From the NCBI GenBank assembly GCA_030917925.1, contig JAUPTV010000117.1, positions 1 to 46,978 on the forward strand: DNA of 46,978 nucleotides, read 5' to 3'. Positions 1-12,981 of the stretch are shown here, in pieces; within the stretch, counting starts at the first letter, position 1; every line of letters begins with the position of its first letter. The DNA is from Pseudomonadota bacterium. GTDB taxonomy: Bacteria; Pseudomonadota; Gammaproteobacteria; Competibacterales; Competibacteraceae. The notes below the pieces were generated by a model that was not told where the DNA came from, made no database searches, and saw nothing but the letters and a program-made list of their open reading frames with translations. The position numbers were made by a program, and so were the translations under genes.

Positions 1-1
1 A

Positions 2-274
2 AGGATCAATCCCGTGCGCCCGGCGGGACAGATTACGCTGGCCGAATACGAACGGCTGGCGGAAGCAATTCGGGAGATTCTGGAAGAGGCTATCCGCCAG
101 GGTGGCACGACCTTGCGTGATTTCGTTGGCGGCGATGGTGAACCCGGTTATTTTCGGCAACAACTCTGCGTCTATGATCGCTACCAGTTGCCTTGCCGCG
201 TCTGTGGCGAATTGATCGACCGCTGCCGACTGGGACAACGGTCCACCTATTACTGTCCGCACTGCCAGCGTTAA
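2..274 (+). CDS. mutM: Formamidopyrimidine-DNA glycosylase, C-terminal part (cut by window start)
   Basis: Only the last 90 or so residues are in the window; the frame is open to the left edge. The visible part holds the end of the helix-two-turn-helix region ([18 protein letters not shown]) and the C-terminal zinc finger, with Cys pairs CRVC and CPHC spaced as in Fpg/MutM. The protein excises oxidised purines such as 8-oxoguanine by its glycosylase/AP-lyase activity. The finger contacts the lesion strand. The gene converges on gyrB with a gap of about 36 bp and no clear terminator between them. The catalytic N-terminal proline lies outside the window, so intactness cannot be judged. Confidence 0.9.
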   Translation, partial: RINPVRPAGQITLAEYERLAEAIREILEEAIRQGGTTLRDFVGGDGEPGYFRQQLCVYDRYQLPCRVCGELIDRCRLGQRSTYYCPHCQR

Positions 275-310
275 CGGGTTTCGACCTATTTCTGACTCAA
301 CTGGAATCGC

Positions 311-3878
<3,568 letters not shown>

Positions 3879-3916
3879 TCAGGCGATGACCCGAACCTCG
3901 AATCCCGAACCCCGCA

Positions 3917-5017
3917 TTAAAGCCGCATGGGCATGATGACGTGCCGACCGCCGCTCCCTTCAGCTTCTTCGATCAAGCAACTGCTGGCGGAGTCGGAGAA
4001 GGACAGCTTCGCCAATTCACCGGTCAATGCACCCAGAGCATCCAGCATGTAGGTCACGTTGAACCCAATTTCCAGCGGACCGCCGCTGTAATTGATCTCG
4101 ACTTCTTCCTCGGCTTCTTCCTGATCAGGATTCCGCGCCTTTGCCCGCAGAATCCAGTCTTCGAGTTGCAGCGCAACGCCAGTGGTTTTGTCGTTGAGAA
4201 CGATACCGGCGCGGGCCAGAGCACTGCGCAGCACTTGTCGGTCAGCAATGACCACGCGATTGCCTTCACGCGGGATAACGCGCTGGTAGTCCGGGAATTT
4301 GCCGTCAATCAGCTTCGAGGTAAAGCGGATCTCGCCGAGGATCACGCGCAGATGGTTGGTGCCGATTTTCAGGATGACTTCGGCGTCGCTGTCGGCCAGT
4401 AGCCGCATCAGTTCCAGAATGCCTTTGCGCGGGACGATTACCTGACGCGCTTGTACGGTAGCGTCTTCGGTCTGCAATTCCTGAAACGCTAACCGATGAC
4501 CGTCAGTCGCGACTAATCGCAGAGCGTTGGGACCGACTTCCAGCAACAGGCCATTCAGGTAGTAGCGCACATCCTGCTGCGCCATGGCGAAGTGGCTGCG
4601 CTCGATCATGCCGCGCAACGCGCCCTGATGTACGCGGATGTCGCCATCGAAAGGTAAATCTTCCAGCGTCGGGAAATCACTGGCGGGCAGGGTGACCAGG
4701 GTGAACCGGCTACGTCCACAGCGCACGGTGGCCTTGTCGCCTTCCACGGTGATGGTCACTGTGCCGTCTTCCGGAAAGGCACGCAGGATGTCGTGCAACC
4801 GACGTGCGGGGAGCGTCGTTTCGCCTGGCGCTTCTGCGGGCAGATCCGCTCGCGCCGACAGTTCGACTTCCAGATCGGTCGCGGTCATTGTGAGATCCCG
4901 TTCCCGTGCGGCCAACAGGACGTTGGTCAGGATGGGTAACGTTTGCCGACGTTCAACAGCGCCGATGACCGATTGCAGCGGTTTGAGCAATTGCTCGCGC
5001 TTGGCTTCCAGCTTCAT
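3917..5017 (-). CDS. dnaN: DNA polymerase III beta sliding clamp
   Basis: Ring-shaped processivity clamp; the 366 residues match the E. coli clamp length and contain three repeated clamp domains. Recognisable family stretches are the N-terminal PILTNVLL, the middle DVRYYLNGLLLE followed by ATDGHRLA, and the C-terminal HVIMPMRL tail that forms part of the partner-binding groove. A GGAGAA ribosome-binding site sits about 5 nt before the ATG. The gene is separated from dnaA by the origin region, so it may have its own promoter there. Confidence 0.97.
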   Translation of the reverse strand: MKLEAKREQLLKPLQSVIGAVERRQTLPILTNVLLAARERDLTMTATDLEVELSARADLPAEAPGETTLPARRLHDILRAFPEDGTVTITVEGDKATVRCGRSRFTLVTLPASDFPTLEDLPFDGDIRVHQGALRGMIERSHFAMAQQDVRYYLNGLLLEVGPNALRLVATDGHRLAFQELQTEDATVQARQVIVPRKGILELMRLLADSDAEVILKIGTNHLRVILGEIRFTSKLIDGKFPDYQRVIPREGNRVVIADRQVLRSALARAGIVLNDKTTGVALQLEDWILRAKARNPDQEEAEEEVEINYSGGPLEIGFNVTYMLDALGALTGELAKLSFSDSASSCLIEEAEGSGGRHVIMPMRL

Positions 5018-5197
5018 TCAGTTCTCCAAAGTGTGTTCATGGACCTGTGGCGCAGCGCCAGAGGATGGTGAGGCTATTCCTGACTGAAGTCAGGGGTTTT
5101 AAAATTTTTCCTTTTCGGGGAGACCCGAAATTCTGGCTGGTCAATCATATCTTTTTTTTATATTTAAAAGACTGTTGTTGTTGGGTCGGGCATTTTC

Positions 5198-5384
5198 TGT
5201 GGATAACTTTTTTTTTTTGTTTATTTTCAATTAATTACAAGCGTTTTGCCTGTGGATAAGTCTGTGGATAAAATGTGGATAACTCGGTTTGCCTGTGGAT
5301 AACTTTTTTTGGTCGAAAAAGTTATCCACAGGGTAGGCCGAGTTATCCACAGAAATGGCAAAGTTATCCACAGACTTATCCACA
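5198..5384. repeat. Inverted-repeat DnaA-box cluster (left half of oriC)
   Basis: Five boxes read TGTGGATAA and then four read TTATCCACA, giving a large imperfect palindrome centred near 5312-5318. Boxes pair by symmetry (5251 with 5376, 5263 with 5364, 5274 with 5343, 5294 with 5322). The bases next to them also pair, for example CTCGG/CCGAG beside 5274 and 5343. Single strands of this region could fold into a long hairpin. Confidence 0.85.
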
Positions 5385-5607
5385 GGCTATTTTCCAATTT
5401 TTTACCAAGTTGCCTTTATTTTTTATTTAAGTCAGTAAATTTTTCATTATTTACAGTATATGTCAATGAAAATACTTAATTTTACACTATCAATTACACT
5501 ATTTTTTAAAAAATATTTCATGTTGCTGAATTTACATATTAAATTTATGATATTTATTGATTTTACGAAATAGATTACAGATAAAAAATCGCCTTGAAAA
5601 TAGCGAT
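5385..5607. other. AT-rich putative DNA unwinding element
   Basis: Roughly 220 bp composed mostly of A and T, with T-runs and A-runs and no credible gene, lying between the two DnaA-box clusters. Low duplex stability next to DnaA boxes is the usual property of an unwinding element. No 13-mer family was resolved by eye. Confidence 0.65.
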
Positions 5608-5704
5608 CAAAAAGTTATCCACTTATCCACAGAAGTTATCCACAGCTTTTTCCATATGAACTCACCAAAAAGTTATCCACTTATCCACAGAAGTTATCCA
5701 CAGC
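5608..5704. repeat. Direct repeat of DnaA-box triplets (right half of oriC)
   Basis: Two identical 39-bp copies, 5608-5646 and 5666-5704, with a period of 58 bp. Each holds one near-box overlapping a perfect box by one base and a second perfect box 13 bp further on. All boxes face the same way, unlike the left cluster. The last box ends 10 bp from the dnaA stop codon. Confidence 0.85.
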
Positions 5705-5712
5705 CCATTTTT

Positions 5713-7068
5713 CTAATTGGTGAGGGTAGTGAGCAAGTTGGTAAAATCATCGCGGATCTGGTGATCGTGGCGCTGGAGTTCGCGGATCTTCCGACAGGCA
5801 TGCAAGACCGTCGTATGATCGCGTCCGCCAAACGCTTCGCCAATATCAGGCAGGCTGAGTGGGGTCAGTTCTTTAGCCAGTGTCATCGCCATCTGTCGGG
5901 GGCGGGACAAGGTGCGCAGTCGGCTATTGGACAACAGGTCATCGACTGGAATCTTGTAGTAGTCAGCAACGGTCTTCTGGATATTTTCGATGGTGACCAG
6001 TTTCTCCTGCAGGCTCAGCAGATCGTACAGAACTTCCTTGACGTAGCTGATAGTGATCGCTTTGCCGGTGAATTGGGCGTTGGCATAGACCCGCCGCAGG
6101 GATCCTTCGAGTTCCCGGACATTGGAACGGATGCGCTGGGCAATGAAAAACGCCACTTCATCGGGCAGCACAATCTCGGCCTGTTCCGCTTTGCGCTTGA
6201 GAATCGCCACGCGGGTTTCCAGTTCCGGCGGCTCGACCGCGACCGTCAGGCCGGAGCCAAAGCGCGATTTCAGGCGGTCTTCCAACCCATCGACTTCCTT
6301 GGGATAACGGTCACAGGTCAGGATGACTTGTTGTCGGCTTTCCAGCAGGCTGTTGAACGTGTAGAAAAACTCTTCCTGGGACCGTTCCTTGCCCGCCAGA
6401 AATTGCACGTCGTCGATTAGCAACGCATCCAGCGAACGATAACGGCGTTTGAACTCACTCATGGCGTTATGCTGCAAGGAGCGAATCATGTCCGCTACGA
6501 AGTATTCGCAATTCTGATAAACCACTTGCGATTCGGGATTTTGTTCACGCAACATGTTGCCGACGGCGTGGATCAGGTGGGTCTTGCCCAGGCCGGTGCC
6601 GCCGTAGATAAACAGGGGATTATAGGCTTTGCCAGGGTTTTGCGTGACTTGCAGGCAGGCAGCGCGGGCGATCTGGTTGGAATTACCCTCGACGAAAGTT
6701 TCAAAGGTGAAGTCGGGATTCAGAATCCCACTTTTCAGCAGATCGGCAGGCGTGGGGACTGACACGACCGACTCGCGAACCGCTACTGCTTCAGAAAAAC
6801 TCTCGGCCAGGGGCGTTGGCAAGTCGCCACTGCCGATTTCCAGCAGCACTTCTGGCGGTTGTTCTGGTCTTAATTTATTGATTACATTTATAATTTGTTC
6901 AAGATGGTGTTTCCTGACCCAATCGAGTACGAAGCGATTTGGTGCCAGTAGGCGTAAAACGCCGACGTCTTCCTGCGCGTGTAGTGGACGAATCCAGGTG
7001 CTTAACTGTTTTTCGGATAATTCGTGTTCCAGGCAATCCTGGCAGGCTTTCCACAGGGTGTGATCCAC
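5713..7068 (-). CDS. dnaA: Chromosomal replication initiator protein DnaA
   Basis: AAA+ initiator that binds DnaA boxes and melts the origin. The 451 residues show an N-terminal DnaB/DiaA-interaction domain, a variable linker, the AAA+ core with Walker [11 protein letters not shown] and Walker [10 protein letters not shown], and the C-terminal helix-turn-helix with the signature [15 protein letters not shown]. The start is a GTG with AGGAG seven bases upstream. The gene reads toward oriC and dnaN and is divergent from rpmH. A near-consensus DnaA box (TTATCCACT, 7127-7135) lies about 60 bp upstream and could serve autoregulation. Confidence 0.98.
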   Translation of the reverse strand: MDHTLWKACQDCLEHELSEKQLSTWIRPLHAQEDVGVLRLLAPNRFVLDWVRKHHLEQIINVINKLRPEQPPEVLLEIGSGDLPTPLAESFSEAVAVRESVVSVPTPADLLKSGILNPDFTFETFVEGNSNQIARAACLQVTQNPGKAYNPLFIYGGTGLGKTHLIHAVGNMLREQNPESQVVYQNCEYFVADMIRSLQHNAMSEFKRRYRSLDALLIDDVQFLAGKERSQEEFFYTFNSLLESRQQVILTCDRYPKEVDGLEDRLKSRFGSGLTVAVEPPELETRVAILKRKAEQAEIVLPDEVAFFIAQRIRSNVRELEGSLRRVYANAQFTGKAITISYVKEVLYDLLSLQEKLVTIENIQKTVADYYKIPVDDLLSNSRLRTLSRPRQMAMTLAKELTPLSLPDIGEAFGGRDHTTVLHACRKIRELQRHDHQIRDDFTNLLTTLTN

Positions 7069-7189
7069 CCGACTTCTCCTTACGGAACTTCAACGGAAAA
7101 ATTGAGTTTAATCACTGGTTGAACGGTTATCCACTACTCACTGAAGCCGGGCGAATTGTTCACTCAGTTCCAACCGGTTGCCATCAAGC

Positions 7190-7219
7190 TTGACAAGCCT
7201 GGCTAACCCTAGGTAATTT
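7190..7219 (+). promoter_or_regulatory. Putative sigma-70 promoter for rpmH-rnpA
   Basis: TTGACA at 7190-7195 is followed after 17-18 bp by an imperfect -10 (GTAATT/TAATTT, 7213-7219), about 70 bp upstream of rpmH in the divergent dnaA-rpmH gap. The -35 is perfect and the -10 is weak. Confidence 0.5.
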
Positions 7220-7285
7220 TGCCCTTTTGACCAAAAAGCGCCAATCGGTTTTGATCAGCCTTGTCTCTCGATTTAAGGAATCTTT

Positions 7286-7420
7286 ATGAAGCGGACGTTC
7301 CAGCCCAGTATTATTCATCGCAAACGCACCCACGGGTTTCGCGCCCGCATGGCCACGACCGGTGGTCGCCGGGTTCTGAAAGCGCGTCGCGCCAAAGGGC
7401 GCGCCCGCCTGACGCCCTGA
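7286..7420 (+). CDS. rpmH: 50S ribosomal protein L34
   Basis: A 44-residue, very basic protein beginning MKRTFQPS and containing [12 protein letters not shown], both hallmarks of bacterial L34. An AAGGAA ribosome-binding site stands about 7 nt upstream. It is the first gene of the conserved rpmH-rnpA-yidD-yidC-mnmE block and lies 5 bp before rnpA, so the two are almost certainly co-transcribed. Confidence 0.97.
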   Translation: MKRTFQPSIIHRKRTHGFRARMATTGGRRVLKARRAKGRARLTP

Positions 7421-7425
7421 GCGCG

Positions 7426-7788
7426 ATGGATAGCGGCGCGTGTTTTCCGCGCCGCGCCCGGATGGCCGGTCAGCAGGCGTTTGCCAACGTATTTGCACAA
7501 CCAGCCAAGTCCAGCGACCGTTATTTTACCGTACTGGCCCGCGCTAATGGTTTGGCGTATCCCCGACTGGGGTTAGCCATCTCGCGCAAGGTGGCCCGGT
7601 CAGCCGTGGCGCGTAATCGCATTAAGCGCATCGTGCGCGAAAGTTTTCGCAGCCAGCAGTCGCAACTCGGCGGTCTGGACTGGGTGGTGATGGGTCGCGC
7701 CGGTTTAACGGCGCAGACCAACCCGGTGCTATTTGCCGCCTTGCAACGCCATTGGCAGAGATTGGCCCCGCCATGCGCGCCGTCCTGA
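7426..7788 (+). CDS. rnpA: Ribonuclease P protein component
   Basis: Protein cofactor of RNase P, which trims tRNA 5' ends. The 120-residue product from the ATG at 7426 contains the conserved RNR-type basic helix ([14 protein letters not shown]) after [14 protein letters not shown]. The frame extends further upstream across rpmH, but family members start a few residues before the FPRRARM-like segment, so the ATG five bases after the rpmH stop is chosen. Its end overlaps yidD. Confidence 0.93.
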   Translation: MDSGACFPRRARMAGQQAFANVFAQPAKSSDRYFTVLARANGLAYPRLGLAISRKVARSAVARNRIKRIVRESFRSQQSQLGGLDWVVMGRAGLTAQTNPVLFAALQRHWQRLAPPCAPS

Positions 7789-8003
7789 TCGCGCTGATCC
7801 GTATTTACCAATTATTCGTCAGTCCCCTGCTGGGCAACCATTGCCGGTTTTATCCGAGTTGCTCCCAGTATGCCCGTGAGGCCATTGAGCAGCACGGTGC
7901 GTTGCGCGGGGTCTGGCTGGCGATCCGACGTTTGCTGCGCTGCCATCCCTGGCATCCAGGCGGCGTCGATCCCGTTCCTGAACCGTCCCCGAAGGACCGC
8001 TGA
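7773..8003 (+). CDS. yidD: Membrane protein insertion efficiency factor YidD
   Basis: Small 76-residue protein with the family core [25 protein letters not shown] and a Cys-containing CHPWHPGG motif. It is thought to assist YidC-dependent membrane insertion at the inner membrane. The ATG at 7773 gives the family N-terminus and overlaps the last 16 bp of rnpA, a normal arrangement in this operon. An upstream TTG in frame would add seven atypical residues. Confidence 0.93.
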   Translation: MRAVLIALIRIYQLFVSPLLGNHCRFYPSCSQYAREAIEQHGALRGVWLAIRRLLRCHPWHPGGVDPVPEPSPKDR

Positions 8004-8013
8004 GTCTGAGTCA

Positions 8014-9840
8014 ATGATCGAAAATCAACGTCTATTGCTATTTGCCGCGCTGATGTTTGTGCTGTTTCTCCTGTGGCAGAACTGGCTGGAGTTTCAGGCG
8101 CTGAAACATCCGCCGCCCATGCCGCCGGTGGCCACCACGCCCGCTACCGGTTCAACGTCAACGGTTCCCGGAATTGCGGAGGTCAAGCCCGGTCAGGATA
8201 TTCCGACCGTCGCTGCTGCGCCGAGCGCGGGGCCGCAAACGCTCAGCGGTGGTCAACGGGTGCGGGTGACGACGGACCTGTTTGAAGCGGAAATTGACAC
8301 GGTGGGCGGCGATCTGCGCCAGGTCGGTTTACGCACCTATCCGGATTCGGTGCGTCATCTGGATCAACCCTATCTGCTGCTGAAAGACAGTGGTCCTGAC
8401 CTGTTTATCGCTCAGTCGGGTCTGGTGGCATTGAACAATGGCCCCGCGCCGACTCATTACGCGCCATTTGTCTCCGAGCAGACCGATTACCGGTTAGCGG
8501 ATGGCCAGGATGTGGTGAACGTTCGGCTGAACTGGTCAGATCCGTCCGGGGTGAAAGTGACGAAGGTCTATACCTTCCGGCGCGGCAGTTTCCTGGTGGA
8601 GCTGAATCAGCGGGTGGAAAACGGCGGGGCCAGCGACTGGCAGGGCAGTCAGTACCGGCAATTTCAGCGCATTCCGCCGAAGACCAGCAGCAGCTTTTTT
8701 GGCGGTGGGGTGATTACCTACACCGGCGCAGTAGTGTCTACGCCGGAGCAGCGCTACGAGAAAGTGTCCTTCGGTGACATCGATAAGCAGGCGCTGAATC
8801 AGCCGGTCAAGGACGGCTGGGTGGCGATGATACAGCACTATTTCCTGGGGGCGTGGGTGCCCAATGTAGGGGAAACCAACACGTTTTACACCAAGGCGGT
8901 TGGCGGCGACCGCTATATCGTGGGCATGACCGGCCCGACGCAGAGCGTACCGGTCGGAGCCGCCAGTGATTTTCGCACGCAGTTGTTCATCGGACCGAAG
9001 CTGCCGGAGGTGCTGGATCAAGTTGCGCCCAACCTGCACTTGACGGTCGATTACGGCACGCTGACCATTATCGCCGAGCCGCTGTTCTGGTTGCTCAAGG
9101 CGATTCACGCCATTCTCGGCAACTGGGGCTGGGCGATCATTTTCCTGACCATTCTGATCAAACTGGCGTTCTACAAGCTGTCGGAAACCAGTTATCGGTC
9201 GATGGCCAACATGCGCCGACTGGCCCCGGAGTTGACCCGGTTGAAGGAGCTGTACGGCGACGACAAGCAGAAGATGAACGAGGCCATGATGGCCATGTAC
9301 AAGCGGGAGAAGGTCAACCCGCTAGGTGGCTGTCTGCCCATTCTCGTGCAGATTCCGGTGTTCATTGCGCTGTACTGGGTGCTGGTGGAAAGCGTGCAAT
9401 TGCGCCAAGCGCCGTTCATGTTCTGGATTCGGGATATGTCGATTCCTGATCCGTTCTATGTGCTGCCGCTGATTATGGGCGTGACCATGTTCATTCAGCA
9501 GAAACTCAGCCCTGCGCCGCCCGATCCGATTCAGGCCAAGGTGATGATGTCGTTGCCGATTGTCTTTACCTTTATGTTCCTGTGGTTTCCGGCGGGCCTG
9601 GTGCTGTACTGGGTGGTTAATAACGTTCTGTCGATTGCCCAGCAGTGGGTGATTACGAAACGGGTGGAATCCGGGGCTGATGCCGCAGCAGTCGCCAAGG
9701 CGAAGGAAGAGCCGGGCTGGGTTGGCGTCCAGTTTCGCAAGCTGGTGGATCAGGGCCGCCAGAAGTTGGATGAGGTGATGAAAAAAACGTCGTCTACGAA
9801 AACAGCGAAAAAACCGGATCTCACCAAACGCCGGAAGTGA
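8014..9840 (+). CDS. yidC: Membrane protein insertase YidC
   Basis: Inner-membrane insertase and chaperone working alone or with SecYEG. The 608-residue product starts MIENQRLLLF with an N-terminal transmembrane helix. A periplasmic beta-sandwich domain spans roughly residues 70-330. The five-helix insertase core follows (WGWAIIFLTILIKLAFY, then NPLGGCLPILVQIPVFIALYW split over two helices) and the protein ends in a lysine-rich tail. This is the gram-negative long form. The frame is open 144 bp upstream into yidD, but the ATG at 8014 gives the family N-terminus. Confidence 0.97.
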   Translation: MIENQRLLLFAALMFVLFLLWQNWLEFQALKHPPPMPPVATTPATGSTSTVPGIAEVKPGQDIPTVAAAPSAGPQTLSGGQRVRVTTDLFEAEIDTVGGDLRQVGLRTYPDSVRHLDQPYLLLKDSGPDLFIAQSGLVALNNGPAPTHYAPFVSEQTDYRLADGQDVVNVRLNWSDPSGVKVTKVYTFRRGSFLVELNQRVENGGASDWQGSQYRQFQRIPPKTSSSFFGGGVITYTGAVVSTPEQRYEKVSFGDIDKQALNQPVKDGWVAMIQHYFLGAWVPNVGETNTFYTKAVGGDRYIVGMTGPTQSVPVGAASDFRTQLFIGPKLPEVLDQVAPNLHLTVDYGTLTIIAEPLFWLLKAIHAILGNWGWAIIFLTILIKLAFYKLSETSYRSMANMRRLAPELTRLKELYGDDKQKMNEAMMAMYKREKVNPLGGCLPILVQIPVFIALYWVLVESVQLRQAPFMFWIRDMSIPDPFYVLPLIMGVTMFIQQKLSPAPPDPIQAKVMMSLPIVFTFMFLWFPAGLVLYWVVNNVLSIAQQWVITKRVESGADAAAVAKAKEEPGWVGVQFRKLVDQGRQKLDEVMKKTSSTKTAKKPDLTKRRK

Positions 9841-9891
9841 CGGGCCTGAAGAATCCCTTGGCGTCTTGGCGGTTCAACAGCGCACTCTACG

Positions 9892-11232
9892 ATGAATGAC
9901 ACCATCGCCGCTATCGCTACCCCCCCCGGTCGGGGCGGGGTGGGGATCGTGCGCGTTTCCGGTCCTCTGAGCGCCGTCATCGCCGAGGCCGTCTGTGGCC
10001 ACCTTCCCCAGCCCCGTTATGCCGCGTTACGGCGTTTCTATGCCCATGATGGCCATGTCATCGACGAAGGTATCGCCTTTTATTTCCCCGCCCCGCATTC
10101 TTTCACCGGCGAGAACGTGCTGGAACTGCAGGGCCATGGCGGTCTGGTGGTTATGGATCTGTTGCTGGCGCGGGTTCTGGAACTGGGTGCCCGTCCCGCC
10201 CGTCCCGGCGAATTTTCCGAACGCGCCTTTCTCAACGACAAGCTGGATCTGGCTCAGGCGGAGGCGATTGCTGACCTGATTAACAGCACGACGGCGGAAG
10301 CAGCTCGTGCGGCGGTGCGGTCACTGGAAGGGGAATTCTCCCGGCGCATTCAGGCGCTAGTTGAAGGCTTGATCGAATTGCGGATGTATATCGAGGCGGC
10401 GATTGACTTTCCCGAAGAGGAAATCGACTTTCTGGCGGACGAGCGCATTACCGATCAGTTACACGTTTTGCGGGAACAGTTATGCGCTTTGCAGGCGGCG
10501 GCCGGGCAGGGGCGGTTGTTGCGCGATGGGATGACCGTGGTGATTGCCGGGCGGCCGAATGCCGGCAAGTCTAGTTTGCTGAATGTATTGGCCGGGCGTG
10601 AGGCGGCGATTGTGACCGCGATTCCCGGCACGACCCGCGATGTATTGCGCGAGCAGATCGCGATTGACGGGATGCCGCTGCATATCATCGACACAGCGGG
10701 TTTGCGGGACAGTGAGGATGTGGTGGAGCAGGAGGGCGTCCGGCGCGCCTGGGCGGAAATTGCGACCGCTGACCGAATTTTGCTGCTGGTGGATGACCGG
10801 GAGGGGTTGACTGCTGAAGATCAGGCGTTGCAGGCGCGGTTGCCGGGGGAAACCGGGGTCACGGTGGTTTATAACAAGATTGATTTGACCGGACGGACGC
10901 CGATCATGCAACTGGTCGAGGGGGAGTCTGCGCTGTGGCTGTCGGCGAAGACCGGTGCCGGTGTAGAGTTGCTGTGCGAACATCTCAAGGATTGCATGGG
11001 TTATCACGGCAGCGAGGGGATGCTGATGGCGCGGCGGCGGCATCTGGAGGCACTGGAGCGGGCAGCGTTGGCGTTGGCGTTGGCGGATGAGCAGTTGACC
11101 GTGGTTCGTGCCGGGGAGTTGGCGGCGGAGGAGTTGCGTCAGGCGCAGAATGCGCTCGGGGAGATCACCGGGGAGGTGACTTCGGAGGAGCTGCTGGGAC
11201 GGATTTTTGGCAGTTTTTGTATCGGAAAATAA
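9892..11232 (+). CDS. mnmE: tRNA modification GTPase MnmE
   Basis: With MnmG it installs the aminomethyl-type modification at wobble U34. The 446-residue protein starts with the formyl-THF-binding domain ([21 protein letters not shown]). It carries an inserted G domain with G1 GRPNAGKS near residue 220, G2/G3 GTTRD and DTAGLR, and G4 NKID. It ends in the invariant CIGK whose Cys is needed for function. It closes the rpmH-yidC block; the gap to yidC is 51 bp. Confidence 0.97.
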   Translation: MNDTIAAIATPPGRGGVGIVRVSGPLSAVIAEAVCGHLPQPRYAALRRFYAHDGHVIDEGIAFYFPAPHSFTGENVLELQGHGGLVVMDLLLARVLELGARPARPGEFSERAFLNDKLDLAQAEAIADLINSTTAEAARAAVRSLEGEFSRRIQALVEGLIELRMYIEAAIDFPEEEIDFLADERITDQLHVLREQLCALQAAAGQGRLLRDGMTVVIAGRPNAGKSSLLNVLAGREAAIVTAIPGTTRDVLREQIAIDGMPLHIIDTAGLRDSEDVVEQEGVRRAWAEIATADRILLLVDDREGLTAEDQALQARLPGETGVTVVYNKIDLTGRTPIMQLVEGESALWLSAKTGAGVELLCEHLKDCMGYHGSEGMLMARRRHLEALERAALALALADEQLTVVRAGELAAEELRQAQNALGEITGEVTSEELLGRIFGSFCIGK

Positions 11233-11237
11233 AGTCA

Positions 11238-11447
11238 ATGCAAAACTATCTACACGCCGAACGTAATCCAAAAACCGGTAAAGAGAAGTTTATATTCCCG
11301 CGTTTTCATTAATTTACTGACGTCCGCAAACTGCTGAATCACGCCAAGGCCCACGGTAGCGGCCATCATTATCTGGTCCAACACAGCGCCGGCTCCGGCA
11401 AATCCAACACTATCCGGTTCCTTAAAGAAGTCGCTAAATTTCCGTAA
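11238..11447 (+). pseudogene. Fragment of a type I restriction enzyme R subunit (HsdR-like)
   Basis: Reading forward from 11238, a single frame encodes YLHAERNPKTGKEKF, then an in-frame TAA, then about 44 more residues including LNHAKAHGSGH and QHSAGSGKSNT, before a TAA-TAG end. The combination resembles the start of the helicase part of HsdR proteins, whose Walker A is GSGKS in the context QHSAGSGKSN. The stop stands where the family usually has Gln, so it is a CAA-to-TAA change. Only about 70 codons remain of a roughly 1,000-residue protein, and no hsdM or hsdS is near. This is an internal relic, not a functional gene. Confidence 0.7.
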
Positions 11448-11488
11448 TAGTGTCAAAATGAAACTAACTCGCTTACCGGAGAATTCTG

Positions 11489-12565
11489 ATGAATGCCGCT
11501 GCTTTTGTCATGAAAGACCACAGCCTGACGCCAGCGCAGGTGCCGCCGACAGTCGTTGAAACCCTGGATAGCGCGGAGAAAGCGGCCTTGGTTGCCCGGA
11601 TTCAGCGCTTGCTGAAGGAGCGCGATGCCACCCTGGTCGCGCACTACTACACCTCGCCGGAATTACAGGAACTGGCTGACGCGACGGGCGGCTACGTCTC
11701 GGACTCGCTGGACATGGCCCGCTTCGGGACTGAGTGCCGGTCCGGCACCCTGATTGTTGCTGGCGTCCGATTCATGGGGGAAACCGCCAAGATTCTCAAC
11801 CCCGAAAAGCGGGTGCTAATGCCGGATCTGGGGGCGGAATGCTCGCTGGATTTGGGCTGCCCGATTGATGAATTTGCCGCCTTCTGCGATCAGCATCCGG
11901 ATCGAACCGTCGTGGTCTACGCCAATACCAGCGCGGCGGTCAAAGCGCGTTCCGACTGGGTGGTCACTTCCGGGATTGCCCTGGATTTGGTGAAGCATCT
12001 GGCCGAGAAGGGTGAGAAGCTGATTTGGGCGCCGGATCGCCACCTGGGCGCTTATGTGCAGCAGGAAACCGGCGTGGACATGTTGTTATGGAACGGGGCC
12101 TGCGTGGTGCATGAGGCGTTCAAGGCGGACGGTCTGCGGCAGTTGCGTGCTGAACATCCCGACGCTCAGGTGCTGGTGCATCCCGAGTCGCCGCTGGATG
12201 TCATCGCTCAGGCCGATTTAGTGGGTTCCACGACCGCACTGGTCAAGGCGGTCACCGAGCTGCCCGCAAAGAAGTTCATCATCGCCACTGACAATGGCTT
12301 GTTCCACAAAATGAAACTGGCCGCCCCGGATAAAATCCTGCTGGAAGCGCCGATTGTTGGGAAGGGTGCCACCTGCGTCAGTTGCGCACATTGCCCGTGG
12401 ATGGCGATGAATGGCTTGCGCAATCTGGCGCGGGTGCTGGAAGTGGGCGATCACGAAATCAGGATTGATGAAGCGATCCGGGAACGGGCGGCGCTGCCGA
12501 TTCGCCGGTTACTGGATTTTGCGAAGCAACGGCGGCAGGTGGTGCTGGGGAATAATGATGCCTGA
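11489..12565 (+). CDS. nadA: Quinolinate synthase A
   Basis: Condenses iminoaspartate with dihydroxyacetone phosphate to quinolinate in NAD synthesis, using a [4Fe-4S] cluster. The 358-residue protein has the three ligand-type cysteines in family contexts: in the [10 protein letters not shown] segment near residue 120, [10 protein letters not shown] near 205, and [16 protein letters not shown] near 300. The N-terminal [15 protein letters not shown] and the [10 protein letters not shown] loop are conserved. GGAGAA precedes the ATG by about 6 nt. No nadB or nadC is adjacent. Confidence 0.95.
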   Translation: MNAAAFVMKDHSLTPAQVPPTVVETLDSAEKAALVARIQRLLKERDATLVAHYYTSPELQELADATGGYVSDSLDMARFGTECRSGTLIVAGVRFMGETAKILNPEKRVLMPDLGAECSLDLGCPIDEFAAFCDQHPDRTVVVYANTSAAVKARSDWVVTSGIALDLVKHLAEKGEKLIWAPDRHLGAYVQQETGVDMLLWNGACVVHEAFKADGLRQLRAEHPDAQVLVHPESPLDVIAQADLVGSTTALVKAVTELPAKKFIIATDNGLFHKMKLAAPDKILLEAPIVGKGATCVSCAHCPWMAMNGLRNLARVLEVGDHEIRIDEAIRERAALPIRRLLDFAKQRRQVVLGNNDA

Positions 12566-12580
12566 ATCGGGAGAAATGCG

Positions 12581-12850
12581 ATGTTGAAGACTGTTGGTAC
12601 GAATGGCCAGATTTCGCTAAGCCGGAAGTACGCTGGCCAGCATTTTGCGCTGGAGGAAGAAGACGGCGTGATTACCCTGACGCCATTGCGCGAGGTTCCC
12701 GAATCGCAGGACTGGCTGCAAACACCGGAGATGCGGGAAAAACTGGCGCGGGCAGACGCCTGGATGAATGCGCATCCTCCGAGGGAAACGGATCTTGACG
12801 AATTGATGCAAGAGGTTGAGATGCGGCTTGCCGCCAAGGAACCCGCATGA
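12581..12850 (+). CDS. AbrB/SpoVT-type antitoxin-like protein
   Basis: An 89-residue protein whose first 45 residues (TVGTNGQISLSRKYAG, then an acidic beta-strand stretch) resemble the swapped-hairpin DNA-binding domain of AbrB/MazE-type antitoxins. The C-terminal half is acidic and helical, as expected for a toxin-wrapping tail. It starts 15 bp after nadA and ends in an ATGA overlap with a short open frame, the usual coupling of an antitoxin to its partner. The family call is by eye and moderate. Confidence 0.5.
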   Translation: MLKTVGTNGQISLSRKYAGQHFALEEEDGVITLTPLREVPESQDWLQTPEMREKLARADAWMNAHPPRETDLDELMQEVEMRLAAKEPA

Positions 12851-12981
12851 CCAGGGGAGTTCAGGTCGATCTGAATTTGCCGGTGTTTCAGGATGATTTG
12901 TTTGCGCTTGAAGCCAATGACCTTGCTGGACATAGAGACTTTGCACATGACACACACGACACACAGACAACGCTGATTTGA
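12847..12981 (+). CDS. Short partner ORF of the AbrB-like antitoxin, probably truncated
   Basis: 44 codons starting in an ATGA overlap with the preceding antitoxin-like gene. The N-terminal VDLNLPVFQDDLFALE looks like a plausible protein start. The end (HDTHDTQTT) is low complexity because the DNA there is a run of ACACA repeats, suggesting the reading frame has been derailed. No complete partner of normal length follows. It may be the remains of a toxin or other second gene; function not assigned. Confidence 0.35.
   Translation: MTRGVQVDLNLPVFQDDLFALEANDLAGHRDFAHDTHDTQTTLI

Larger units (their letters stand above)
5198..5702. other. Replication origin (oriC) between dnaA and dnaN
   Basis: The 695-bp gap between dnaN and dnaA carries 13 perfect DnaA boxes (TTATCCACA or its complement). 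Nine lie at 5198, 5251, 5263, 5274, 5294, 5322, 5343, 5364 and 5376. Four lie at 5623, 5636, 5681 and 5694. Two near-boxes ending in T instead of A start at 5615 and 5673. The two clusters flank an extremely AT-rich segment suited to duplex unwinding. DnaA boxes beside dnaA are the established signature of bacterial origins. Assignment as the functional origin is inference, but the density is far above chance. Confidence 0.92.

Noticed and set aside
5079-5110. Hairpin CCTGACT-GA-AGTCAGG followed by GGTTTT upstream of dnaN as a terminator
   Set aside because: The T-rich side faces the plus strand, where no gene precedes it. In the dnaN direction it lacks a T-run, so it is not supported as a terminator.
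5557-6420. 287-codon plus-strand frame covering part of oriC and dnaA
   Set aside because: Starts inside DnaA-box repeats and runs antisense to dnaA; no ribosome-binding site or family features.
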